Shown one piece after another: positions 9,340 through 17,011 of a stretch of DNA of 64,000 nucleotides. The notes under the pieces were generated by a model. That model worked only from the letters and a program-made list of their open reading frames with translations. It was not told where the DNA came from and did no database searches. The position numbers and the translations under genes were made by a program. Each line of letters begins with the position of its first letter. Position 1 is the first letter of the stretch. The DNA is from Planctomycetaceae bacterium (lineage in GTDB: Bacteria; Planctomycetota; Planctomycetia; Pirellulales; Pirellulaceae): the NCBI GenBank assembly GCA_002862205.1, contig PKCN01000267.1, positions 57,125 through 121,124 of the forward strand, written 5' to 3'.

Positions 9340-9831
9340 TCAGGGGGCCCGCTTTCCCTGCTCAGCATACTTCTCAAGTTCCGTGATCATTTGGCGAAGC
9401 TGATTTGCTGCTGCAGGAAGCGACCGTTCGCAGTGTTCTGCGACGTCTGCCAGCGGCCCCAGAAGCTGATCGCATTGGTGCGAGATTTCAATGGACCATG
9501 CTTTTGACTGCTTCTGCTTCAATTCACAGTCCCGAAGCCTGCGTTCGATTTTTTGCACTTTCCTTGATGCTTCGGTCGCCGGTGGACGGTCACCTGGACG
9601 GGCAGCGGCACGTTTTTGAGCCAGATTGTCCTTGGCTTCGTTCAATTCACGTTCGGCAATGTGGGTCTGTTGCTTCCAGTAACGTGGCCGATCCTCTGAG
9701 AAGTGGGCCTCAGCTCGTTGGACAAGCATGCGTATTTCCTGAACTGACTTTTCCCAGTCGCTGGATAAACGCGTCAGCCCGGCATGGAAAGCTTCCAGTG
9801 ATTCGATACTTCTGACGTTGCTATGTGCCAC
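9340..9831 (-). CDS. Coiled-coil partner of WXG100-like protein
   Basis: 163 residues starting with GTG at 9831, only 5 bp after the stop of the WXG100-like gene, so the two are almost certainly co-translated. It is all helical and highly charged: an N-terminal helix with LSSDWEKSVQEIRMLVQRAE, a long central coiled coil rich in Lys/Arg/Glu (about residues 45-110), and a final helix around LLGPLADVAEHCERSLPAA. No signal peptide, membrane segment or catalytic motif is present. Small helical proteins encoded beside WXG100 proteins are often secretion partners, which makes this a candidate partner here, but family membership is not proven. Confidence 0.7.
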   Translation of the reverse strand: MAHSNVRSIESLEAFHAGLTRLSSDWEKSVQEIRMLVQRAEAHFSEDRPRYWKQQTHIAERELNEAKDNLAQKRAAARPGDRPPATEASRKVQKIERRLRDCELKQKQSKAWSIEISHQCDQLLGPLADVAEHCERSLPAAANQLRQMITELEKYAEQGKRAP

Positions 9832-9836
9832 CGGAA

Positions 9837-10106
9837 TCAGCGCCCCAAATAAGCGTCAATTTGTTCCGCTTTGCGAAGTAGATAGGGGACGTGTTCTTCA
9901 CTGGCCTTGATCAAACGTCCCATTTGTTGCATTTGGGCATTGAATTCGTCAGTGAACTTGCGTTGTTGCTCATCACGCCATGTCTGTTCCAGCTGATTCA
10001 TGTGTCCCGACAGATTACTCGACAGGTTCTTGATCTCTTCGGAGAAGCGATGAAGGTGGGCAGCGAACTGTCGAAGCTGTTCTGGATCGGCAATGGCTTG
10101 ATTCAT
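9837..10106 (-). CDS. WXG100-like small helical protein
   Basis: 89 residues with two predicted helices joined by a turn at TWRDEQQRKF (about residues 45-54), where WRD replaces the usual WxG. The length, the N-terminal DPEQLRQFAAHLHRF and the hairpin layout match WXG100/ESAT-6-like proteins, which form helical-hairpin dimers and are type VII secretion substrates or partners. The Gly of WxG is missing and no C-terminal YxxxD/E signal is evident, so the match is to the fold rather than to a proven substrate. It lies between the TPR gene (42 bp upstream) and the coiled-coil gene (5 bp downstream). No EccC/FtsK-type ATPase is in the window. Confidence 0.65.
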   Translation of the reverse strand: MNQAIADPEQLRQFAAHLHRFSEEIKNLSSNLSGHMNQLEQTWRDEQQRKFTDEFNAQMQQMGRLIKASEEHVPYLLRKAEQIDAYLGR

Positions 10107-10147
10107 GTCTGGCTTGTCGTCCGCGATAGGTGGAAAAGGAAGAGAAA

Positions 10148-11035
10148 CTACTTACGTGATGCAACGTGCTGTGCCAATTCCTGTTCAGCTTGAGCAAGAT
10201 GCTGCCGGTACTTTTTAAGTGTAAGAGCCACACCAAGCTTTTCTGCCGTTTCACACAGCAGTTTCAAAGCAATAATACGGGTTTTCAGTGGTGCGACGAC
10301 AGCTCTGCGCAGAGCAACTGCTCGGAGAGCCACCATTGCCTGTAGGTCATTTCCTGACGCAAGCAGGCAACGTCCCTTGATCAAGTATGCCACCGCTGAC
10401 AGGTCGTCACGATTGAGAATCATGTCGACAGTTGTGATCGCATCTTCATACATCTCGGCATCGTGCATGGCTTCAGCCAACGCGATGTTCAACTGATACA
10501 GGTTTGGGTCACGATTAAGCCTCGCCCTGCAGACTTCAATGCGACGGCGTGCCCAATCGTTCTGGCTGCGTTTGAGTTCACGCTCTGTTTCAAGGGTGTC
10601 GAGTCTCGCCGCAAGGTCGCTCACTTCACGATACTGTTGCAGCGATCGGGCGAGAACGGCCTCTTCGTACTCCCAGAGTAGTTCCTGTTCGTCAGGGAAA
10701 ATCTGCCTCGCTTGCTCGAAGATGCGTTTCGCTTCGAGCGGTCGGTCATCTGCACGATAGATGCGACCCAGTTCCATGTATCCATCAAGATCAGTGGGGC
10801 TCTTCTTCAGGTGATGCTCCAGCTGCTGACGCCGTTCCAAGCGTAACTTGGGTTGAGCATTCTCAACAGGCTTGGCAGAAGCCTTTGCTTCCTGCCTAGC
10901 CGTTGTGCCAGGTTCGTTGATGGGGACGCTGCTGAGTTCCTCAAATCGAACCTGTCGCCAACGACCACCCTCGCCACGTCCGGCTTGAGATGAAGTGATA
11001 ACAGGTTGTGAGGTCCCTTCGGTGGCGGAAGACAT
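10148..11035 (-). CDS. TPR-domain protein, first gene of the WXG100-like operon
   Basis: About 295 residues from the ATG at 11035. An upstream in-frame start at 11128 would add a 31-residue extension of non-planctomycete-like composition and is not preferred. The N-terminal 50 residues are disordered (Ser/Gly/Arg). From about residue 70 come tetratricopeptide helix pairs, including YMELGRIYRADDRPLEAKRI and a later NIALAEAMHDAEMYEDAI, followed by two further helical pairs rich in Ala and Leu. TPR proteins serve as docking scaffolds. With the WXG100-like gene 42 bp downstream, a chaperone or assembly role in the same process is plausible but inferred. Confidence 0.75.
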   Translation of the reverse strand: MSSATEGTSQPVITSSQAGRGEGGRWRQVRFEELSSVPINEPGTTARQEAKASAKPVENAQPKLRLERRQQLEHHLKKSPTDLDGYMELGRIYRADDRPLEAKRIFEQARQIFPDEQELLWEYEEAVLARSLQQYREVSDLAARLDTLETERELKRSQNDWARRRIEVCRARLNRDPNLYQLNIALAEAMHDAEMYEDAITTVDMILNRDDLSAVAYLIKGRCLLASGNDLQAMVALRAVALRRAVVAPLKTRIIALKLLCETAEKLGVALTLKKYRQHLAQAEQELAQHVASRK

Positions 11036-11168
11036 GATTAGCCAACACCTGGTTCGAGAGGATAAAAAAGATGAGTTCGGGACCTCCTGCCCTCCCTCCA
11101 TTGTGGTCGACGAACGCGCAAACCGCAAATTTGTTCCCGCAAGCTGCCCCCGAAGGCCAGTTTTTACT

Positions 11169-12311
11169 TCAGATTACCGACTGGTACAAAGATTTGACGC
11201 GTTTCGCATCGAGTGAAACCGGGTTGAAAGTACCCGTCCATTGCTTCAATGCATCTTCTGTGAACTGATCAATCCCCTCTTGCGGGATGTCCAGCTCTTC
11301 CAAAGAGGTGGCAAGGTTGGCTTCTTTTAGCCATTGCCTCAGCATTTCTGCAAGACGCTGAGGAGCGTCTTGTGTTTGCACGCTGGGGTCGACTTCCCGA
11401 ACCAATTCGGCATACCAGGATGCGTGTTCTTCACCATTCATGCGGACCACCGCAGGCAACATCAAGCCGACAGCTTGGCCATGAGTGATGCCGTGGTGAG
11501 CCGTCAGAGGATTGGCTGTCGCATGTGCTGCACCCAACATTGAGGTCTCAATGGCCATTCCGGCAAGACAGGATCCCAGTTGCATGTGACTTCGTGCTTC
11601 CAAATCGTCGGGCTGTTCAAGAACCCGTGAAAAACCCTGTGCCAGCATTCCAAAAGATCGACGACTGTAAGTGGTTGAAATCACGTTGCGTCGTTTGGTC
11701 ACATAGGTTTCAACGGCATGGGAGATTGCGTCAATCCCGGTCAAGGCTGAGACGTTGAGCGGTTGGGTCAGAGTCAATTCGGGATCAAGAATCGCGATGC
11801 GGCAGGCCGCACGGGGATCACCGCATGCCATTTTTGTATGTGTTTCGGCATCGCTGATTAAGGCAAATGATTGTGCTTCACTGCCGGTGCCGGCAGTCGT
11901 TGGGATCGCAATCATGGGAAGCATGTCGCAGGTTGCTTTGCCGACACCATGGTAGTCGTGAATGCTTCCACCGCAGGAATAGACGAAATTGATGCCTTTA
12001 CAGCAGTCCATGCTGCTGCCACCCCCAAGACCAACCAGCAGGTCGGGCTTCACTTCTTTGGCCCGTCGAACGCCAGCATCAACCATTGCTGATGTCGGGT
12101 TTTCCGAGAAGTCGTGGAAAGATGCCACCTCAAGCCCGGCTTCGTGGAGTGAATCGAGGGCAGCAGCATCGTGACCTGCCTCCATGATCCCACGGTCGCT
12201 GACGACCAGCACGCAGCCGGGGGTGAATTCGGAGGCAAGTTTGCCGAGCCTGGAAATCGTGCCCTCACCGAAAATGAAACGGGTCCGACTTTGAATGTCA
12301 AATGGCAACAT
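11169..12311 (-). CDS. Iron-containing alcohol dehydrogenase (group III)
   Basis: 380 residues, the full length for this family. It oxidises alcohols or reduces aldehydes with NAD(P) in the cytoplasm. The nucleotide-binding loop GLGGGSSMD lies at 94-102 and IPTTAGTGSEA at 136-146. The metal ligands expected for the family are visible: D194 and H198 in TGIDAISHAVE, H263 in GAAHATANPL, and H277 in HGITHGQAVG. The substrate cannot be predicted; maleylacetate reductase and 1,3-propanediol dehydrogenase families share this fold. It stands alone on the minus strand, with the TPR gene starting about 130 bp downstream and a 17-bp tandem repeat immediately upstream of its start. Confidence 0.9.
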   Translation of the reverse strand: MLPFDIQSRTRFIFGEGTISRLGKLASEFTPGCVLVVSDRGIMEAGHDAAALDSLHEAGLEVASFHDFSENPTSAMVDAGVRRAKEVKPDLLVGLGGGSSMDCCKGINFVYSCGGSIHDYHGVGKATCDMLPMIAIPTTAGTGSEAQSFALISDAETHTKMACGDPRAACRIAILDPELTLTQPLNVSALTGIDAISHAVETYVTKRRNVISTTYSRRSFGMLAQGFSRVLEQPDDLEARSHMQLGSCLAGMAIETSMLGAAHATANPLTAHHGITHGQAVGLMLPAVVRMNGEEHASWYAELVREVDPSVQTQDAPQRLAEMLRQWLKEANLATSLEELDIPQEGIDQFTEDALKQWTGTFNPVSLDAKRVKSLYQSVI

Positions 12312-12344
12312 GGAGGGTCATTGATGTTAGGAACTCTGATCGCG

Positions 12345-12429
12345 CTGAGGTCGCTGGGGCTCTGAGGTCGCTGGGCTTCTGAGGCCGCTGGCTTTCTGAG
12401 GCCGCTGGATTTCTGATCGCATTGAGCTG
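12345..12429. repeat. 17-bp tandem repeat, about five copies
   Basis: CTGAGGTCGCTGGGG-type units start at 12345, 12362, 12379 and 12396, with degenerate copies at 12413 and just before 12430. The exact 17-bp spacing is clear from the CTGAGG/CTGATC anchors. It lies about 30-120 bp upstream of the alcohol dehydrogenase start and downstream of the sulfatase stop, so it is non-coding and could affect expression of the dehydrogenase. The unit length is not a multiple of three. Confidence 0.85.
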
Positions 12430-12506
12430 GGAAAAAGTTATTTTACGGATCCGGCCAACTGAGACCGATCGATGGTTTCATGCCGGTGATTTTAGCTGCC
12501 GGTAAC

Positions 12507-13931
12507 TCAGTCAGGCGCGAGGGCATGTAAGTCCAAATCGTCGTTCATTTTGACCTGCAAGGCAATGAGTCGATTGAACAAATCAGCGAGGACGGGTTTC
12601 ATGGTTGCCTCGCCAGCAAGATCATGCTTTTCCGCGGGATCTGCCCTCATATCGTACAGACGAAGCACTTTTGCCTCCGGATACGCAATCAGTTTGTACT
12701 TATCCGTCCGAATACTTCGCTGTTTAGCCAGGTAGCAGCCATAGATGCTCTTGTAGGGGCTCGACCCACCGCTGAGCATGGGGAGCAGGCTGTTGAATTC
12801 GACGTGCTCTGGCTGCCTCACGCCGGCAAGTTCCAGTGTGGTAGGCATCACGTCCTGCAAATAGATCGCCTCATCAATCGTTTTCTGCTTGGCAACCTCG
12901 GGCCCCACAACAATGAAAGGGACTCGAACGCTGTGGTCGTACATGTTCTGTTTGCCAAGAAGACCATGTTGTCCGACTGCTAAACCATGATCTGCAGTGA
13001 AGAATATCCATGTGTTATCAGCCTTGCCGGTTGCTTGCAGAGCTTTGAGGATGCGACCGATCATCTCATCCATGTGCGTGATGATCGCGTAGTATTCCTG
13101 CCGGTGAACTTGAATGGATTCGGGTGTTCGTGGAAAGGCGGCGATGCGTTCATCACGCAACTTTGGACCACATCCAATTTCACTGGCGTAGGGATAAAGT
13201 GCTTGGAAGTTGTCCGGAATCAAAATGGAATCAACGGGATACCGGGAAACAAACTCTGCAGGTGACTGTCGAGGATCGTGCGGAGCGTTAAATGCCAGGT
13301 ACATGAAAAATGGAGAATCATTCCTGGCTGCGTCTACCAGAAAGTCCTCTGCATGGTTCGCCACCACTTCGCTCCAATGGGTACCACCTTCCCAGAATCC
13401 ACCGAAGCTTGGATCAGAAGGTGACCATGGGTCTGTTCCATCCGCTGATGGACGATTGTAGCCCGCTGCGCTGGCTTTTGGCATGCCGGGTCGGATATCA
13501 CGAGCAACGTGAAAAGCTCTTTCTGCATTTGCTTTACAGTGCCACTTCCCTGTCATGTACGTCCGGTAGCCAGCCTGCTTCATATACTCGCTCCACCAAC
13601 GACCCTGTTGTCGCTCCAGCTCTGATTTTGAGTGAACAGCTTTTGCATTCCAAACAAATCGTCCGGTGTTCAACATGGTCCGACTTGCTACGCATACAGC
13701 CCCACTCCATGAACCCATATTGAACGCATGCGAAAATGTAGTTCCTTCGCGTGCGAGCTGGTCGAGATTCGGGGTCTGTATCTCAGCATTACCCAATTCG
13801 TGAATCGTTGCAAAGCACTGGTCATCTGCAAAGATGAACACAATATTGGGGCGTTCATCATTCCCGAGACTAGACGCAGCATCTGGGAAACAGAAAACAG
13901 AAACAGCCAGCAATAAATAGAGACGGAACAT
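12507..13931 (-). CDS. Secreted sulfatase, iduronate-2-sulfatase type
   Basis: About 474 residues. The ATG at 13931 is chosen because it begins a signal peptide (MFRLYLLLAVSVFCF). It hydrolyses sulfate esters, probably on marine polysaccharides, after export. The metal-binding start is ADDQ (D36-D37). The active-site motif is C80-V-A-S-R84, where the cysteine becomes formylglycine after oxidation by a maturase; Ala in the third position is an allowed variant of C-x-P/A-S-R. Further conserved blocks are TGKWHCK, FNAPHDPRQSP and FTADHGLAVGQHGLLGKQ. The C-terminal segment IRTDKYKLIAYPE is typical of the iduronate-sulfatase group. No anaerobic sulfatase-maturing enzyme is in the window. Confidence 0.92.
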   Translation of the reverse strand: MFRLYLLLAVSVFCFPDAASSLGNDERPNIVFIFADDQCFATIHELGNAEIQTPNLDQLAREGTTFSHAFNMGSWSGAVCVASRTMLNTGRFVWNAKAVHSKSELERQQGRWWSEYMKQAGYRTYMTGKWHCKANAERAFHVARDIRPGMPKASAAGYNRPSADGTDPWSPSDPSFGGFWEGGTHWSEVVANHAEDFLVDAARNDSPFFMYLAFNAPHDPRQSPAEFVSRYPVDSILIPDNFQALYPYASEIGCGPKLRDERIAAFPRTPESIQVHRQEYYAIITHMDEMIGRILKALQATGKADNTWIFFTADHGLAVGQHGLLGKQNMYDHSVRVPFIVVGPEVAKQKTIDEAIYLQDVMPTTLELAGVRQPEHVEFNSLLPMLSGGSSPYKSIYGCYLAKQRSIRTDKYKLIAYPEAKVLRLYDMRADPAEKHDLAGEATMKPVLADLFNRLIALQVKMNDDLDLHALAPD

Positions 13932-13985
13932 TGATTCCTCGAGCTTGTGAGCGTTGATGCAGAAGCCCAAATCTAGCATTCACGA

Positions 13986-14687
13986 TCAATCAAGTTGCCA
14001 AGGGAGGTACAAATCGACTTGGGTTTCCCCAAAGATTCGATATTTCACACCATGCCGCCACAATTCAAAGTACGGCGAGAGTGGGTCTGTGAGTCCGGTT
14101 GCCTCTGCATAGAACGGCCACATCAGATAATCCCGAAGCATCGAATCGCACGCGATAAAGTAATAGGCTGGCCGTAATGCTGCCGGCAGAGGTCCCGCAT
14201 CGACATGCTCCACAAGATGTGTGGATTGGAGTTGGATTGCCTTCAGAAGGTTCGACTTTTCGGACTCGTTTTTCGGATGTTTCGGGGGGATACCCTCGAG
14301 GACTCGTACCTTGGGTTCGGGTTGCAAGATGTTAACGATATCGGCTACGCCCAGGACTTCAGCGAATTGACGAAGACCATGTAACCACTGGCTTGCAAGC
14401 TCACCTGCCAAAGTAGGGTCGAGTGGGTCTGGTTTGCGAATCACAAAATAGGCATCGCGACCGCCTTGGGGACGCCGGTCGTCACCCGCCGCAATGAATA
14501 CATTGTCGAGGCGGCTTTGTAGGTCCGAAGCGACTGGGATCCCATCAAAAAGTCCATGTAATCCAGTCCCGTCGGGCCGAAACGACTGAAAAAAACCAAT
14601 CAAGGAATCACCGTTGGACCGATCAACCTCTTCAGAAGCTGAACCAATCAGATCATGGCAACGCTGGATGAGCTTTTCTGGGGTCAT
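13986..14687 (-). CDS. Unknown cytoplasmic protein
   Basis: About 233 residues from the ATG at 14687; an upstream in-frame start at 14783 would give 265 residues, and the choice is uncertain. There is no signal peptide or membrane segment. Visible segments are GGRDAYFVIRKPDPLDP, a helix with WLHGLRQFAEVLGVADI, and a C-terminal YFIACDSMLRDYLMWPFYAE. No catalytic motif is recognised. Its stop lies 55 bp upstream of the sulfatase start on the same strand, so the two may be co-transcribed. The frame is clean and the protein has a natural-looking composition, so it is taken as a real gene of unknown role. Confidence 0.65.
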   Translation of the reverse strand: MTPEKLIQRCHDLIGSASEEVDRSNGDSLIGFFQSFRPDGTGLHGLFDGIPVASDLQSRLDNVFIAAGDDRRPQGGRDAYFVIRKPDPLDPTLAGELASQWLHGLRQFAEVLGVADIVNILQPEPKVRVLEGIPPKHPKNESEKSNLLKAIQLQSTHLVEHVDAGPLPAALRPAYYFIACDSMLRDYLMWPFYAEATGLTDPLSPYFELWRHGVKYRIFGETQVDLYLPWQLD

Positions 14688-14910
14688 GGGTTTCTCATGA
14701 GGACCGGTTGTGAATGTCAAGGAACCGTATGCACGTTGAAGTTTAGACACCGGACAAGCGAGCGGAAAATCCGCGCTGAACATTGTGTCCTGAAAGCGAA
14801 TGCTTTCGCTTCAATACTCCAGCGACAGAGACGTTATCGGTTCGGCGGCGAAGTCTGTCAGACTGCATGTAAGCGGCAGTCGACGCTGGAAAAAAATGTC
14901 ACCTGCCAGC

Positions 14911-16791
14911 TCAGGGACGGGAAGGGGCATTGGATGGCACCACTTCCGGAATGATGTCCTTCATGGACACCGTTTCGGGCCGCTCATCCAGCACCATCAG
15001 ATGGATTGCGTGAAGCAAAGTACCCTGCTGGTATTGGACATTCTTGGTCGAAATGGCGTACTGTGATAGTGACAAGTAGTATTTGGTCTGAGCTTCACTA
15101 GCACGGCGCTGCGCGTCTAGCAACTGTTCCAGACTGATGGGCAAACCATTGCCTCGGTTGGTTTCCATACCTTTGAGTGCATCGGTTGCTGCCAAATAAC
15201 GATTCATGTTCGTTTGCATTTGAACATAGGCTCGATCGCATTCCACGACATCATTCGTCAAATCCCGAAGGATTCTTCGTTCCTGCTCACGCAGCAACGT
15301 ACTTTGTCTTTGGACTTTCAGTTGGGCGTTGCGGACCGCGGCATGAGCTTGTCGGAATCCGACAGGCATGCGTAATTCAACGCTTGCTTCGTATTCCTGA
15401 TAATCGCCAGATCCCAATTCACGGAAGGCACTATTGTCTCCAGTCAGGCGTTTGCCAAGACCGCGAATTCGATAGGTCGAGACCAAGTCAAGTTCGGGCA
15501 TCAGGAAGTTCTTGGCCGCAAGGACTTCCATTTGGCCTCGTTTGACCTTCAAACGTGTTTGTTGTAGCTCGCTGCGGAGTTGAATTGCTTCAATAGCAAT
15601 GGAATCCCAGTCAAAAACAAGCGGAGCTTCATTCGGTTCGTCTGCTGGACGTAACAGGACGCCGTCTGTAATTGTAATTCCAATCAGCAACCGTAGGTTT
15701 CGTTCCATGGTTTGCACACCAAGCTGCCCGGATATCGCGTCATTGACCTCTGACTTGAACCGGTAGTATTGTTCGCGTGCCATTGCCTCATCTGTACCCG
15801 TTCGGCGATTGTTGTTTTTCAGGGCGTTGAAACTTTGCCAAGTCGCTTGGCTGCGTTTCAACGCGTCGCGTTTGGAATCCAGTGACCGGTACGCGAAGTA
15901 AAGATCCCAATATGCGGTTATCACATCGCTGATGTAATCTCGCAATTGTTGCCGAAACTCCGCAGCAGTCAGGTCGTTATTGACCTTGGCAATCAACACG
16001 CCGTTGTAATTTCCTGGTACTGAACCGGGACCAGCGATGCGGTTGAACGTCAAGCCGCCTCCTTGCATCAGAGGCTGTCGCATCTCCGCCTGAAATTGTG
16101 TCTGCCACGCACTCGGGGTGATATTGCCGGTTGCATTGTTAGCGTCATAGTCAGTAACGCTGCGGATTGCCAGTTGCGCACCGGTCGCAGTGTACTTCGA
16201 CATTTGCAGGACATAATCGTGGGTATCCTGCTGAAAAGCGTTCGCACCACCGCTGATGAACTGATTGTTATATCGGCGGTCGTTGTTCTGCCATTTGCCA
16301 AAGGCGTACAAGTTAGCGTCGAAGGCTGACAGTGCTGCTTCGATGCCCGTCTGAGGGTCGGTGACTTGCAGCGGGATGGTTTGTTCGGTGTAAATCCGTT
16401 CCGGGTCGGTGAGTATCATCCCTCCCAGTTTGCGCAGAACCTCTCCGTTCTCGATTGCGAGACGAATCGCCTCATCCAGTGTCATGTCCCGGTAGGCTGC
16501 TGCGTCAAGATCTTCGGGACGCTTCAGGGTGAGTGGTGCCTCTGGGAGTCCAGAGATGCGTTCTGCTGGTGCTCCGGCGTCTACACGCTGCATCAGACTG
16601 TCTATCTTATCCGTGCGGTTACCGATGGTTTCAGGAAGATTGCGGTAACTGCGGCAACCCGGTAAAGCTGTGAGCGCAACAGCAACAGCGAGTAAGGCAA
16701 AAGAGGATTGCCACTTTTTTCGCAGTTTCGGGAAGGTTGGGATCTGGTTCACCGAGATTTCAAGCCATGCTTTGCTATAAGAGGTGCGCAT
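14911..16791 (-). CDS. TolC-type outer-membrane efflux lipoprotein
   Basis: 626 residues. An N-terminal hydrophobic stretch (31-42) ends in the lipobox LPGC with Cys46. The ATG at 16791 leaves a rather long n-region; a GTG at codon 14 is an alternative. The OEP core spans about residues 240-590, with QFQAEMRQPLMQGGGLTF and YWDLYFAYRSLDSKRDALKR in the first half and RMPVGFRQAHAAVRNAQLK and LLDAQRRASEAQTKYYLSL in the second, as in TolC-fold channels. It is divergent from the GAF-HlyD gene at 17012 with a 220-bp intergenic region between, which ties it to the export locus to its right. It is the likely outer-membrane exit for that system. Confidence 0.9.
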   Translation of the reverse strand: MRTSYSKAWLEISVNQIPTFPKLRKKWQSSFALLAVAVALTALPGCRSYRNLPETIGNRTDKIDSLMQRVDAGAPAERISGLPEAPLTLKRPEDLDAAAYRDMTLDEAIRLAIENGEVLRKLGGMILTDPERIYTEQTIPLQVTDPQTGIEAALSAFDANLYAFGKWQNNDRRYNNQFISGGANAFQQDTHDYVLQMSKYTATGAQLAIRSVTDYDANNATGNITPSAWQTQFQAEMRQPLMQGGGLTFNRIAGPGSVPGNYNGVLIAKVNNDLTAAEFRQQLRDYISDVITAYWDLYFAYRSLDSKRDALKRSQATWQSFNALKNNNRRTGTDEAMAREQYYRFKSEVNDAISGQLGVQTMERNLRLLIGITITDGVLLRPADEPNEAPLVFDWDSIAIEAIQLRSELQQTRLKVKRGQMEVLAAKNFLMPELDLVSTYRIRGLGKRLTGDNSAFRELGSGDYQEYEASVELRMPVGFRQAHAAVRNAQLKVQRQSTLLREQERRILRDLTNDVVECDRAYVQMQTNMNRYLAATDALKGMETNRGNGLPISLEQLLDAQRRASEAQTKYYLSLSQYAISTKNVQYQQGTLLHAIHLMVLDERPETVSMKDIIPEVVPSNAPSRP

Positions 16792-17011
16792 CGGTGTTCG
16801 CTGTGGCAGTCCGGATCGACGCCACTAATCGATTTTTTCGTACCAATCGTTGCAGACAGTCCAATCAAAACAGTCGGAAATGCGGTAACTTCTTTAGAAC
16901 AGCGTGAAACAAATGGTGTTCCACGTGGGAGTCGGTTGAAACCCTTGGAATCGGTGGTTTTCTTCCACTGAGAGTTCCGGGTTACCAATGTAAATTTGCC
17001 AACGAGTTTCC

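Noticed and set aside
9192..9377. Possible tRNA or tRNA-derived peptide signature (GDLNPHTLF) in the spacer after the coiled-coil gene
   Set aside because: The TTCAAAT-type loop is present but the flanking stem does not pair and no D-arm or acceptor stem is found.
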